Notes under the pieces: generated by a model
Told to the model about the DNA's origin: nothing
Databases searched by the model: none
Seen by the model: only the letters and a program-made list of their open reading frames with translations
Position numbers and translations under genes: made by a program
Shown: piece by piece, positions 26,734 to 36,060 of the stretch
How the letters are laid out: every line of letters begins with the position of its first letter
How positions within the stretch are numbered: the first letter of the stretch is position 1
Assembly: GCF_900142165.1 (NCBI RefSeq)
Contig: NZ_FQZY01000005.1
Span: 1-64,000, forward strand
Reading direction: 5' to 3'
Length of the DNA stretch: 64,000 bases
Source: Hespellia stercorisuis DSM 15480
GTDB lineage: Bacteria; Bacillota; Clostridia; Lachnospirales; Lachnospiraceae

Positions 26734-28053
26734 TTATTTCTTTTTCTTGTTTGCCAGTGCTATCTTTCTCATGGAACCGATAGACTGTTTTAAAGGTCTC
26801 TTTGCCGGACATACGTAGCTGCATGATCCACACTCTACACATTCCAGACCATTCTGTCTGGTAAATGTCTCTTCATCATGCCATTCTGCATAGTCTGCAA
26901 GTCTGGAGGGGATGATCCTGCTTGGACATACCTCCACACAGCGTCCGCAGTTAATGCATGCCGTCGTCTGATTCTTTGCGACCTCATCTTCAAGAAAACC
27001 AAGAATAGAGGAAGAAGTTTTTGTGATCGGGGTATCCAGTGTAAACATACTAAAGCCCATCATCGGCCCCCCGGAAATAATCTTATCCGGAGTTGATTTG
27101 AAACCACCGGCAGCGTCCACCAGATCCTGGTGATTCGTGCCAATCAATGCACGGAAATTTCCTGGTTTTTCCACCGCGTCACCGCTCACTGTAACCACGC
27201 GGTCCACCAGTGGTTTCCCAATGACAACTGCGCGGTAAATGCTGATCAGAGTCTCCACGTTATCCACCACACACCCGGCATCCGCCGGAAGCATCGTAGA
27301 ATTGATTGCTCTTCCCGTCGCCGCAAAAATCAACTGCCGCTCCGCTCCCTGGGGATACTTCGTCTGCAGTACCTTGACAGACATACGAGGCTCATCCTTG
27401 ATGGCCTCCTCCAGTTTCGCGATACAGTCTTTTTTGTTGTCCTCAACGCCAAAATACCCCTTTGCATTGTCAAACAAGGACAATACCACCTTCATGCCTC
27501 CCACCAGCTCGTTCGTATACTCAAGCATTCTTCTATAGTCAGCTGTGATATATGGTTCACACTCTGCACAGTTTGCGATCACGAAGTCAATCTTATCCGG
27601 TTCTTTCGGAGACAGCTTTACCCTGGTCGGAAAACCTGCTCCTCCCATTCCAACGATTCCTGCGTTCGCAATTGTGTTGAGGATTTCTTCTTTCGTCATC
27701 TCGCTGAGCCGCTTTACCGGAGCGTACTCCACTTCCCTGTACTCGCCGTCATTCTCTACAACGATACAAGGTACCATACTGCCTGTCGGATTAAAATGTG
27801 GTTCGATTGCCTTTACCGTTCCGGAAACCGACGCGTGAACCGGAGCCGATACAAAACCTCCGGCCTCTGCAATCATCTGTCCCTTCAACACCTGATCTCC
27901 TGCCTGCACCACAGGTTTTGCCGGAGCTCCAATATGCTGTGAAAGCGGATACACCAGATTGCCGGTCGGCATTACATCGACAATCGCCTGATCCTTCGCC
28001 AGACTTTTGCCGTCATTCGGATGTATTCCACCTTTAAATGTTAGAAGTCCCAT
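26734..28053 (-). CDS. rnfC: Rnf complex subunit RnfC (NADH/FMN site)
   Basis: Cytosolic peripheral subunit that exchanges electrons with NAD(H); 439 residues. It opens with GGIHPNDGK and has the complex I 51-kDa-like NADH/FMN fold with GMGGAGFPTRVK near 135-150. Two C-terminal 4Fe-4S motifs are CINCGRCVEVCPSR and CVECGSCSYVCPAKRP. It is first in the operon rnfCDGEAB, the usual clostridial order, and lies 30 bases after the promoter at 28083..28111. Confidence 0.97.
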   Translation of the reverse strand: MGLLTFKGGIHPNDGKSLAKDQAIVDVMPTGNLVYPLSQHIGAPAKPVVQAGDQVLKGQMIAEAGGFVSAPVHASVSGTVKAIEPHFNPTGSMVPCIVVENDGEYREVEYAPVKRLSEMTKEEILNTIANAGIVGMGGAGFPTRVKLSPKEPDKIDFVIANCAECEPYITADYRRMLEYTNELVGGMKVVLSLFDNAKGYFGVEDNKKDCIAKLEEAIKDEPRMSVKVLQTKYPQGAERQLIFAATGRAINSTMLPADAGCVVDNVETLISIYRAVVIGKPLVDRVVTVSGDAVEKPGNFRALIGTNHQDLVDAAGGFKSTPDKIISGGPMMGFSMFTLDTPITKTSSSILGFLEDEVAKNQTTACINCGRCVEVCPSRIIPSRLADYAEWHDEETFTRQNGLECVECGSCSYVCPAKRPLKQSIGSMRKIALANKKKK

Positions 28054-28082
28054 TCTTTATTCCCTTCCTTTCCTTTTCTCAT

Positions 28083-28111
28083 AATATATATCATACTCGA
28101 ATTTCTGTCGA
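28083..28111 (-). promoter_or_regulatory. promoter of the rnf operon
   Basis: Minus strand TCGACA (28106-28111, 5 of 6), 17-base spacer, TATATT (28083-28088, 5 of 6). Upstream (28139-28156) a TGTAC/GTACA inverted repeat could be an operator. Both are plausible, not proven. Confidence 0.5.
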
Positions 28112-28256
28112 AAATCCAGCTAATAAGAAGAATAGATTGTACATTATTAAGTACAGCTTGTCGTTTTTTTAACAGCATTTTATCTATTTTTCACATATTT
28201 AGATTCATATGCCCTGTTTTGACAGAGCGCCGAAACCTCAAATTCTGCCCTGTATA

Positions 28257-28292
28257 TTAAAAAAGATAGAGACCAAAACAGTCCCTATCTAT
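28257..28292 (-). terminator. terminator after the S1 protein gene
   Basis: Minus-strand stem GATAGGGAC/GTCTCTATC (9 bp, one G-T) followed by six T. It separates the cmk-ispH-rpsA transcript from the rnf promoter. Confidence 0.85.
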
Positions 28293-28326
28293 TTAACATT
28301 TTAAGTTGTAGCTGTTCTATTCAATA

Positions 28327-29406
28327 CTATTCAGCGTCATTCTCTACAGATTCTTCCGGCTCCAGCGCTTTCATGCTGAGGCTGATTTTTCTGTCTGCTT
28401 CATTCAGATCTACGATCTTAGCAGTAATCTCCTGACCTGTTGATAATACATCAGACGGCTTGTCAACGTGAGCTCTTGAAATCTGTGAAACATGCAGAAG
28501 AGCATCAACACCAGGTGCTAACTCAACAAATGCACCAAAGTCTGTCATACGTGCAACCTTACCTGTGATGATCTTGCCAACAGCAAAATCTTCCGCTGCG
28601 TTTGCCCACGGATTTGTCTCCGGGAACTTCAGACTCAGAGCAACCTTGGTATCGTTAATGTCTTTGACAAGAACTTTCAGCTCATCGCCAACCTGGAATA
28701 CTTTCTTCGGATTCTCAACTCTTCCCCATGACATCTCAGAGATATGAAGCAGACCGTCTACTCCACCTAAGTCGATAAATGCGCCAAAATCTGTTACGTT
28801 TTTAACAACGCCCTCGATTGTATCACCAATCTGAAGCTTCGCAAATAACTCTTTCTGCTTCTCAGCTCTCTCTGCAACAAGAAGCTGTCTTCTGTCACCG
28901 ATGACACGGTTTCTTCTAGGATTGAACTCGCTGATTACGAACTCAATTTCCTGACCGTCATATTTGCTGAGATCTTTTTCATAAGTATCAGACACAAGAC
29001 TTGCCGGAATAAATACTCTTGCTTCATCTACTGTCGCACACAACCCACCACCAAGAATCTGTGTAACGGTTGCCTTCAGTACTTCTTTGTTCTCATAAGC
29101 TTCTCTCAGACGCTCATTGCCCTTCTCGGCAATCAGTCTCTTATAAGTCAATAACATCTGGCCATCGCCATCGTTAACCTTCAATACTTTTACGGTCATC
29201 GGATCACCGATGGATATAACAGTTGTAAGATCAACCGACTGATCGTTCGAGTATTCACTCTTTGTTATGATACCGTCTACTTTGTAACCTATATTCAAGA
29301 TGATTTCGTCTGGCTTAACATCAATGACTGTACCGTCTACAACCTCTCCGTTATGTATTGTTTTAAATGATTCGTCTAACATTTGTTCAAAAGATAATTC
29401 TGACAT
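28327..29406 (-). CDS. rpsA: S1 RNA-binding domain protein (ribosomal protein S1 homologue)
   Basis: Protein of 359 residues with four S1 domains starting near 17, 103, 187 and 272. The last two are the best conserved (TDFGAFIDLGGVDGLLHISE and TDFGAFVELAPGVDALLHVS). It binds mRNA; in low-GC Gram-positives its ribosomal role is less certain than in E. coli. The start at 29406 has GAGGAGG 8 bases ahead; a longer frame would begin inside that site. Its first 20 bases overlap the end of ispH. In several Clostridia the two are fused into one protein, so this arrangement may be the unfused form. Confidence 0.93.
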   Translation of the reverse strand: MSELSFEQMLDESFKTIHNGEVVDGTVIDVKPDEIILNIGYKVDGIITKSEYSNDQSVDLTTVISIGDPMTVKVLKVNDGDGQMLLTYKRLIAEKGNERLREAYENKEVLKATVTQILGGGLCATVDEARVFIPASLVSDTYEKDLSKYDGQEIEFVISEFNPRRNRVIGDRRQLLVAERAEKQKELFAKLQIGDTIEGVVKNVTDFGAFIDLGGVDGLLHISEMSWGRVENPKKVFQVGDELKVLVKDINDTKVALSLKFPETNPWANAAEDFAVGKIITGKVARMTDFGAFVELAPGVDALLHVSQISRAHVDKPSDVLSTGQEITAKIVDLNEADRKISLSMKALEPEESVENDAE

Positions 29407-30241
29407 TATTTTGAACCTCCTCAATTATATTATTGGGCGTGGATGCCCCTGCTGTAATACCTACTGTATCCACGGACCTTAATTGATTCATATCCAAATC
29501 GTCAAGTGTCTGTATATAGTACGTAGCTTTACATGCTGTATTACATATTTCAAATAGCTTCTGTGTGTTGGAACTGTGCTTGTCTCCGATGACGATCATC
29601 GCGTCAACTTCTTCCGCAATCACTTTTGCTTCCGTCTGACGTTCTTTCGTCGCACTGCAGATCGTATTTAAAACACTTACATCATAACTCTTTTTGCTGA
29701 GAATTTCAACTAATTCTTTGAATTTGTTGTAATTAAATGTCGTTTGCGATACCACACAGACCGATTTTGTAGAATCTGCAGCGAATTTTTCCGCCTCCTC
29801 CACCGTCTGAATAACTGTAACCGGTCCATTTGCCCATCCTCTGATCCCCTCCACTTCCGGGTGGGACGGGTTTCCGATGATCACAATATGCTTTCCATTC
29901 CCACTTTCCTGGTCCACAATGTTATGGATTTTTTTCACGAAAGGGCAGGTGGCATCCACAATTGTCATTCCCACACCCTCCAGTTTATCGCACACTCTCC
30001 GCTCCACGCCATGGGATCTTATGATCATGATCCCTTCAGGCAGATCTTCCAGCGTTTCCTCCGTGCGGACCACATGGACGCCCCTGGCCTCCATGTCCTT
30101 GATCACCTCATCATTGTGAATGATGGGGCCGAATGTATAGATCGGTACGTCCGGGTTTTCCCTGAGCTGCTCATACACTGTATCTACCGCTCTCTTCACG
30201 CCGAAGCAGAACCCGGCTGTCTTTGCAAGCTTCACTTTCAT
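29387..30241 (-). CDS. ispH: 4-hydroxy-3-methylbut-2-enyl diphosphate reductase IspH
   Basis: Last enzyme of the MEP isoprenoid pathway; a 4Fe-4S enzyme producing IPP and DMAPP. The 284 residues begin MKVKLAKTAGFCFGVKRAV (first cluster Cys), followed by ATCPFVKKIH (second) and LNTICSATKERQ (third). Substrate-binding SSNTQKLFEIC and the C-terminal GITAGASTPNNIIEEV are present. The start at 30241 follows GAGGAG; a reading from 30274 adds 11 residues. It lies between cmk (24-base gap to its stop) and rpsA (20-base overlap). Confidence 0.97.
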   Translation of the reverse strand: MKVKLAKTAGFCFGVKRAVDTVYEQLRENPDVPIYTFGPIIHNDEVIKDMEARGVHVVRTEETLEDLPEGIMIIRSHGVERRVCDKLEGVGMTIVDATCPFVKKIHNIVDQESGNGKHIVIIGNPSHPEVEGIRGWANGPVTVIQTVEEAEKFAADSTKSVCVVSQTTFNYNKFKELVEILSKKSYDVSVLNTICSATKERQTEAKVIAEEVDAMIVIGDKHSSNTQKLFEICNTACKATYYIQTLDDLDMNQLRSVDTVGITAGASTPNNIIEEVQNNVRIIF

Positions 30242-30264
30242 ATCCGCTCTCCTCACCTCTGTTC

Positions 30265-30921
30265 TCAGGCACAACAGGCCGCGATCCGGTCGACCACTTC
30301 CTGAATCGTCATGTCCGAACTGTCCACAAGAACCGCATCCTCCGCCTGTTTCAGCGGTGCAATATCACGGTGCATATCACGGTAGTCCCGGTCCTCAATG
30401 TCTCTGGCAATCTGCTCGTAGCTGCAGTCCGCCCCCTTTTCCTTCAGCTCGTCAAACCGTCTTCTCGCGCGGGTTTCCACACTGGCGGTCAGATAGATCT
30501 TGACATCCGCATGGGGAAGGATATTCGTTCCGATATCGCGCCCGTCCATGATGACGTCATGCTCCGCAGCAAGCGTTCTCTGCAGCTCCAGCAGCTTCTC
30601 GCGAACCGCAGGGACCGCGGAGCTGAAGGACGCCATATTCCCGGTCTCCTCCGTCCGCAGCTTTTCGGTAATGTTGTCCCCGTTCAGATACACCTGCTGT
30701 ACACCGTTCTCATAGTGGATTGTCACCTGTGCATCCTCACATGCCTCTGCGATTTTATCCGTCTCGCCCGGACGGATTCCTTTTCTCAGAAAATGCACCG
30801 CAAGGCCGCGGTACATCGCCCCCGTATCCACATAAATATATCCTTTTTTCTTTGCCACCAGTTTTGCGATAGTACTTTTACCGGCCCCCGCCGGCCCGTC
30901 GATTGCAACGTTATAGCCCAT
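30265..30921 (-). CDS. cmk: cytidylate kinase
   Basis: Phosphorylates CMP and dCMP with ATP in pyrimidine nucleotide supply. The 218 residues begin MGYNVAIDGPAGAGKSTIAK (Walker A), followed by YIYVDTGAMYRGLA, the MDGRDIGTNILPHADVKIYL segment and the lid region RARRRFDELKEKG. It is the first clear gene of the cmk-ispH-rpsA run, a conserved clostridial order; the HI0933-type flavoprotein gene is 91 bases upstream. Confidence 0.97.
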   Translation of the reverse strand: MGYNVAIDGPAGAGKSTIAKLVAKKKGYIYVDTGAMYRGLAVHFLRKGIRPGETDKIAEACEDAQVTIHYENGVQQVYLNGDNITEKLRTEETGNMASFSSAVPAVREKLLELQRTLAAEHDVIMDGRDIGTNILPHADVKIYLTASVETRARRRFDELKEKGADCSYEQIARDIEDRDYRDMHRDIAPLKQAEDAVLVDSSDMTIQEVVDRIAACCA

Positions 30922-31012
30922 TCTAATCTCCTATTCCTTTATAGCTTTCCCACAATAATCCCACTTTAAACACAAAGTATACGAAATCCCTGTTTTTATT
31001 TCTGTATCTGAT

Positions 31013-32257
31013 TTACTCCGGCCGGCTGTTTCCGGCGTTCACTCCCGCCAGGTATCCTGTCGACCAGGCAATCTGCAGATTGAATCCGCCGGTCAGGGCG
31101 TCCAGATCCAGCACTTCGCCTGCAAAATACAGCCCTCTGACTAACCTGGATTCCATGGTGCCCGGATCCACATCCTTCACCCTGATTCCTCCCTTGGTGA
31201 TGATTGCCTCGTTATATCCGCGCAGTCCGGTCACTGTGAGTGGAAAATGCTTAATCAGATTCACAAAGCCATGGCGTTCTTCCCTGGATATCTCATTCAC
31301 CTTTTTCTCCATGGGAATGTCGCTGATTGCCAGCATGACCGGCTTCAGCTTCGCCGGAAACAGCTTGTCGAGCGCATTCTTAAACTGCTTATTCTTACAC
31401 TCTTCGAAGTCCCGCAGGAGCCTTGCGTCCAGCTGTTCAAAAGAAAGTGCCGGCTTCAGATCGATCTCCATACGCAGCGTATGCTCTGCAAGCTGCGTCC
31501 CCACCAGCGCGCTGGCGCTGATGATCAGAGGTCCGCTCACACCATAATGGGTGAACAGCATCTCGCCAAAGTCATCGTACACCTTTTTCCGTTCATGATA
31601 CAGTCTCACCTCTACGTTACGCAGCGAAAGTCCCTGAAGCTCCCTCACGTAGTCCTCCTTGACTTCCATTGGAACAAGAGACGGGTAGAGCTTCGTCACC
31701 TGATGTCCCAGCTCCCTTGCAAACCGGTAGCCGTCACCGGTCGATCCGGTCGATGGGTAAGAGATTCCGCCGGTCGCAATGATGCAGGCGTCTCCCTCGA
31801 TCTTTGTCTTATCCTCCAGTTCAATATACCGGAAGGTATGGTTTAACTCTCCCACTCTTTTAACCGCTGTATTCAGGTGAATTTTCACGCCGAGGCGTCT
31901 GAGTTCTCTCGTCAGACCGCCGATCACATCCGAGGAATGGTCTGACATCGGAAACACACGGTTCCCCCGTTCCACCTTTGTCGCCACGCCGAGTGCCTCA
32001 AAGAAATCGATCACCTGATCATTTGTGAAGGAATAAAATCCACTGTACAGAAATTTTGGATTTCCCACTACTGACTGAAACAGCACCTCCATATCACTCG
32101 CATTGGTGATGTTGCATCTGCCTTTGCCTGTGATAAATAATTTTTTTCCAAGTTTTTCATTTTTTTCGTAGAGGTGAACCTCATGCCCCGCTCTCGCCGC
32201 AAATATTGCCGCGAACATGCCGGCCGGTCCTCCACCTACCACTAATACTTTACTCAT
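31013..32257 (-). CDS. HI0933/BaiN-family NAD(P)/FAD-dependent oxidoreductase
   Basis: Flavoprotein of 414 residues. The Rossmann FAD motif VVGGGPAGMFAAIFAARAG is at 6-24, with the family signature KLGKKLFITGKGRCNITN. IIATGGISYPSTGSTGDGY and the C-terminal LDALTGGFNLQIAWSTGY are also typical. The family includes proteins annotated as BaiN in bile-acid dehydroxylating Clostridia, but homologues are near-universal and the substrate is not known, so I do not assign bile-acid activity. It overlaps the RpiR regulator gene by 4 bases, suggesting one transcript. Confidence 0.92.
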   Translation of the reverse strand: MSKVLVVGGGPAGMFAAIFAARAGHEVHLYEKNEKLGKKLFITGKGRCNITNASDMEVLFQSVVGNPKFLYSGFYSFTNDQVIDFFEALGVATKVERGNRVFPMSDHSSDVIGGLTRELRRLGVKIHLNTAVKRVGELNHTFRYIELEDKTKIEGDACIIATGGISYPSTGSTGDGYRFARELGHQVTKLYPSLVPMEVKEDYVRELQGLSLRNVEVRLYHERKKVYDDFGEMLFTHYGVSGPLIISASALVGTQLAEHTLRMEIDLKPALSFEQLDARLLRDFEECKNKQFKNALDKLFPAKLKPVMLAISDIPMEKKVNEISREERHGFVNLIKHFPLTVTGLRGYNEAIITKGGIRVKDVDPGTMESRLVRGLYFAGEVLDLDALTGGFNLQIAWSTGYLAGVNAGNSRPE

Positions 32258-33150
32258 AGTTTATCATTCACCTTATTTAATTCATCTCTGCTGTATACCT
32301 GGTACTCATCCCAGATGCCTTCCAGCGTCTCCAGCGTCGTTACAACATCCTCCTGCTTTTTCATGCACAGCGCAACCACCAGCGCGTTGATCACACTCAG
32401 TGGTGCGACAAGGGAATCCACGATGGATGCCATGTCACTTTTGGCAATCAGATTACAGGACGAATACAGATTCATCGGCGAGTGAACGCTGTCCGTCAGT
32501 GTAATCACTTTCGCCTTGCGGTTGCTGGCAAACTCCAGTGCCTTCAAGGTACGCATAGAATACCTCGGAAAACTGATCCCGATGATCACATCCTCTTCCC
32601 CGATGCGGATCAGCTGCTCGAATATCTCACTGGAACTGTTTGTGTGGACCGCATTCACGTTATCACAGATCAGATTCAGATAGAAGCTCAAAAATTCCGC
32701 CAGAGGCGCACAACTTCGAATGCCGATCACATAGATGCGTCTCGCGCTGATAAGCGTATCCACCGCCAGCTCAAATGCCTTCTGATCCACACAGGCGATG
32801 GTCTGCTTTATTTTTTCAATATCTGACTGCAGCACCGTCTGCAGGATCTCCGAATGACTGATTCTTCCATATGCCACTTCCATACGCTGGATTGAATTTA
32901 ACTTATTGCGCACCAGTTCCTCAAGCGCATTCTGAAATCCCGGATACCCTTTATAGCCCAGCTGCGATGCAAAACGCACCACCGTCGACTCACTGACGCC
33001 CACTTCTTTGCCCATCCTTGCAGCTGTCATAAACACTGCTTTGTCATAATTCTCTGTTATAAATTCAGCCAGCTTTTTCTGCCCCTTGCTGAACTTACTG
33101 TACTTTTCATCTATTCGATTTAATAATTCATTCGAATTTCGTTTCCCCAC
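32254..33150 (-). CDS. MurR/RpiR family transcriptional regulator
   Basis: Repressor-type regulator of 298 residues: N-terminal HTH (about 1-85, with VGVSESTVVRFASQLGYKGY) and a SIS sugar-phosphate-binding domain (about 105-250, with VIGIRSCAPLAEFLSFYL and ISFPRYSMRTLKALEFA). The ligand is probably a phosphosugar; which one is unknown. GTG at 33150 is chosen because GGAGG lies 6 bases ahead; a longer frame to a GTG at 33165 has a poorer site. The gene is first in a pair with the flavoprotein gene and may respond to sugar status or control itself. Confidence 0.9.
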   Translation of the reverse strand: MGKRNSNELLNRIDEKYSKFSKGQKKLAEFITENYDKAVFMTAARMGKEVGVSESTVVRFASQLGYKGYPGFQNALEELVRNKLNSIQRMEVAYGRISHSEILQTVLQSDIEKIKQTIACVDQKAFELAVDTLISARRIYVIGIRSCAPLAEFLSFYLNLICDNVNAVHTNSSSEIFEQLIRIGEEDVIIGISFPRYSMRTLKALEFASNRKAKVITLTDSVHSPMNLYSSCNLIAKSDMASIVDSLVAPLSVINALVVALCMKKQEDVVTTLETLEGIWDEYQVYSRDELNKVNDKL

Positions 33151-33188
33151 GACACGCCTCCGCACTTTTTCTCTTTATCTCCTCAAGT

Positions 33189-33217
33189 AGTATAACGTAT
33201 CGTCCCCCAAAACGCAA
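33189..33217 (-). promoter_or_regulatory. promoter of the RpiR regulator gene
   Basis: Minus strand TTGCGT (33212-33217), 17-base spacer, TATACT (33189-33194), 38 bases before the GTG start and just after the oadA terminator. Confidence 0.55.
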
Positions 33218-33253
33218 CGCCAACTCTTTGATTCTGCCCGGCTCCTTGTCCGC

Positions 33254-33289
33254 AAAAATCCCAGTATACCTTTTGTATACTGGGATTTA
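33254..33289 (-). terminator. terminator of the decarboxylase operon
   Basis: Perfect 14-bp stem (AAATCCCAGTATAC with GTATACTGGGATTT) around a 5-base loop, then a T run on the minus strand. It lies about 90 bases after the oadA stop codon. Confidence 0.9.
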
Positions 33290-33381
33290 TCATCTTGCCA
33301 GATCAGCCGGCATCTGCTACGCAGCCCCACTCCTGACAGGAGGCGGCACGGATATTCACAATCCACTGCACGGTCTGATTC

Positions 33382-34797
33382 TTACACCGGATAAGCTCCG
33401 TCTTCTGTGTCTGCAACGGTCGCATCCACTTTGGTCTGCTGTGCTTCTCTATACTTAAAGAAGTCCACTGCAACCTGCGGGAACAGCGCGTAAGTGAGGA
33501 CATCCTCATCCTGCTGTTTCCACTGTTTCATCTCGTTCTCGAGAGTCTCCAGTTCGTCTGGAATCAGATCTGCCGGACGGCATGTGATAATTTCCGCATC
33601 TTTGCCGATGCACTTCTCTACCACTTCCGGATTAAACGGTTTTACAGTTGCACCGTACTTGCCTGACAGTACATCTTTTGTCTCTTTTGTTGCCATCTTG
33701 TATCTTTCGCCCATCAGCACGTTAAATACTGCCTGTGTTCCAACGATCTGTGAAGAAGGTGTAACAAGTGGCGGCTCACCGAGGTCTTTACGCACGCGCG
33801 GCACTTCTTCCAGCACATCGTAGTATTTGTCCTCTGCTCCCTGCTCTTTTAACTGGGATGTCAGGTTGGAAAGCATACCTCCCGGTACCTGATATAACAA
33901 TGTCTTGATGTTGACACCAAGGTTCTTCGGATTCAGAAGTCCGGAATCCAGTGCCTCGTCGCGGATCGGTCTGAAATAATCAGCGATCTCAGCCAGAAGA
34001 GCCTGGTCAAATCCGGTATCATACGGTGTGCCCTTGAAGGTCTCAACCATAACCTCTGTTGCCGGCTGTGAGGTTCCCAGTGCGAACGGTGACATTGCTG
34101 TATCGATCACATCAACACCTGCTTCTACCGCTTTCATATATGTCATCGAAGCCACACCGGATGTATAGTGGGTATGAAGCTGGATCGGGATATTCACCGC
34201 ATCCTTCATCGCCGCGATCATATCGGTCGCTTTATATGGAAGAAGCAGTCCTGCCATATCTTTGATACAGATAGAATCTGCACCCATATCTTCGATTCTC
34301 TTCGCGATATCTGTCCAGTATTCCATGGTATATGCATCACCCAGAGTGTACGAAAGTGCAACCTGAGCGTGTCCTTTTTCTTTGTTTGCTGCCGTCACGG
34401 CTGTCTGCAGGTTACGCAGGTCATTCAGACAGTCAAAAATACGAATGATGTCGATACCGTTGGCAACAGATTTCTGTACGAAGTACTCTACGACATCATC
34501 TGCATACGGACGGTATCCAAGGATATTCTGTCCACGGAACAGCATCTGAAGCTTGGTATTCTTAAATCCATCGCGGAACTTGCGAAGTCTGTCCCATGGA
34601 TCTTCCTTCAGGAAACGAAGGGATGCATCAAATGTAGCACCACCCCAGCACTCTACGGAATGGTATCCCACTTTATCCATCTTGTCGATGATCGGAAGCA
34701 TCTGCTCGGTTGTCATACGCGTTGCAATCAGAGACTGATGCGCATCACGCAGAATGGTTTCCGTAATTTTAATTGGTTTTTTTTCTATATCTGCCAT
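33382..34797 (-). CDS. oadA: oxaloacetate decarboxylase alpha subunit / pyruvate carboxylase subunit B-like carboxyltransferase
   Basis: Carboxyltransferase that moves CO2 between oxaloacetate and biotin. The TIM-barrel domain (about 10-300) opens ITETILRDAHQSLIATRMTT, with the metal-binding QLHTHYTSG near 207-212 and conserved MLFRGQNILGYRPY. The carboxylase-conserved region follows (MLSNLTSQLKEQGA, VTPSSQIVGTQAV). At 471 residues it lacks a C-terminal biotin domain; biotin is supplied by the separate carrier at 36061. It is last in the operon, followed by a strong terminator. Substrate assignment is by family. Confidence 0.94.
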   Translation of the reverse strand: MADIEKKPIKITETILRDAHQSLIATRMTTEQMLPIIDKMDKVGYHSVECWGGATFDASLRFLKEDPWDRLRKFRDGFKNTKLQMLFRGQNILGYRPYADDVVEYFVQKSVANGIDIIRIFDCLNDLRNLQTAVTAANKEKGHAQVALSYTLGDAYTMEYWTDIAKRIEDMGADSICIKDMAGLLLPYKATDMIAAMKDAVNIPIQLHTHYTSGVASMTYMKAVEAGVDVIDTAMSPFALGTSQPATEVMVETFKGTPYDTGFDQALLAEIADYFRPIRDEALDSGLLNPKNLGVNIKTLLYQVPGGMLSNLTSQLKEQGAEDKYYDVLEEVPRVRKDLGEPPLVTPSSQIVGTQAVFNVLMGERYKMATKETKDVLSGKYGATVKPFNPEVVEKCIGKDAEIITCRPADLIPDELETLENEMKQWKQQDEDVLTYALFPQVAVDFFKYREAQQTKVDATVADTEDGAYPV

Positions 34798-34887
34798 TAT
34801 TTTTCTCCTTTTAAATTTTTATGAGGAAACGAGGTTCCCACGAAAATCTTCCACTTCACTCAGAAAGCTGCGCCCTGAGTTCCGATT

Positions 34888-36039
34888 TTATACTACACCA
34901 AATATGGCCATAAATGTTCCGGCCGCAACTGCGGTTCCGATAACTCCGGCCACGTTCGGTCCCATGGCATGCATCAGCAGGAAGTTCGTAGGATCCGCCT
35001 CTGCGCCGACCTTCTGGGAAACACGTGCCGCCATCGGTACTGCAGATACACCTGCGGAACCGATCAGTGGGTTCACCTTGCCGTGTGTCACAACACACAT
35101 CAGTTTTCCGAACAATACACCAGCTGCCGTACCAAAACAGAATGCCAGCAGACCGAGTACAACAATTTTGATTGTATCCCAGTTTAGGAATGCTTCTGCA
35201 CTTGTGGTTGCTCCCACGGATGTTCCGAGGAGGATAACAACGATGTACATCAACGCATTCGATGCCGTTTCTGTCAGCTGTCTTACCACACCAGACTCTC
35301 TGAACAGGTTACCGAGCATCAACATACCTACCAACGGTGCTGTAGTAGGAAGGATAGAGCATACTACGATTGTAACGATAACCGGGAAGAGGATTCTCTC
35401 TAATTTGGATACCGGTCTGAGCTGTTCCATCTTGATCTTACGCTCTTTTTCTGTCGTGAGCAGCTTCATGATCGGAGGCTGGATGATCGGTACCAGTGAC
35501 ATGTACGAGTACGCTGCCACAGCGATCGGTCCCATGATGGCTGTCTGACTCAGTTTACCTGCAAGGAAGATTGAGGTCGGGCCATCGGCACCACCGATGA
35601 TTGAAATTGCCGCCGCTGCTTTATCTGAAAATCCAAGAGCCATTGCTCCGAGATAAGCAGCGAAAATGCCAAACTGTGCTGCGGCTCCGAGCAGAAAGCT
35701 CTTCGGATTCGCAATCAACGGACCAAAGTCCGTCATCGCACCAACGCCCATGAAGATCAAAGACGGAAGGATCGCCCACTCATCCATCAGATAAAAATAG
35801 TGGAGAAGTCCGCCGATTCCGTTTGGAGAATCTTCGATGGACATCATAATATCTGGATAAATATTAACCAACAGCATACCAAACGCGATAGGAACCAGAA
35901 GTAACGGCTCAAACTCGTGTCGGATTGCCAGATAGAGGAAAAAACATGCAACGAGAATCATAATATAATTTCCAACGGTCAGGTTGAAAAATGCTGTCTG
36001 ATGCACGAGGTTTCCTAATGTATTTGAAATATATTCCAT
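34888..36039 (-). CDS. oadB: sodium ion-translocating decarboxylase beta subunit
   Basis: Membrane subunit that decarboxylates carboxybiotin and pumps Na+ outward. The 383 residues carry about nine to eleven helices. Signatures include LLVPIAFGMLLVNIYPD, FMGVGAMTDFGPLIANP, the IIGGADGPTSIFLAGKL loop with the conserved Asp, and NPLIGSAGVSAVPMAARVSQ near the C-terminus. A GGAGG site precedes the ATG. It is 21 bases after the biotin carrier gene and 90 before oadA. Confidence 0.97.
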   Translation of the reverse strand: MEYISNTLGNLVHQTAFFNLTVGNYIMILVACFFLYLAIRHEFEPLLLVPIAFGMLLVNIYPDIMMSIEDSPNGIGGLLHYFYLMDEWAILPSLIFMGVGAMTDFGPLIANPKSFLLGAAAQFGIFAAYLGAMALGFSDKAAAAISIIGGADGPTSIFLAGKLSQTAIMGPIAVAAYSYMSLVPIIQPPIMKLLTTEKERKIKMEQLRPVSKLERILFPVIVTIVVCSILPTTAPLVGMLMLGNLFRESGVVRQLTETASNALMYIVVILLGTSVGATTSAEAFLNWDTIKIVVLGLLAFCFGTAAGVLFGKLMCVVTHGKVNPLIGSAGVSAVPMAARVSQKVGAEADPTNFLLMHAMGPNVAGVIGTAVAAGTFMAIFGVV

Positions 36040-36060
36040 TTGTCAAAACCTCCTAGGTTA

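Noticed and set aside
31013-32257. Possible bile-acid dehydroxylation gene baiN
   Set aside because: The protein belongs to the HI0933 family from which baiN was named, but the family is near-universal and no other bai gene is present in the window.
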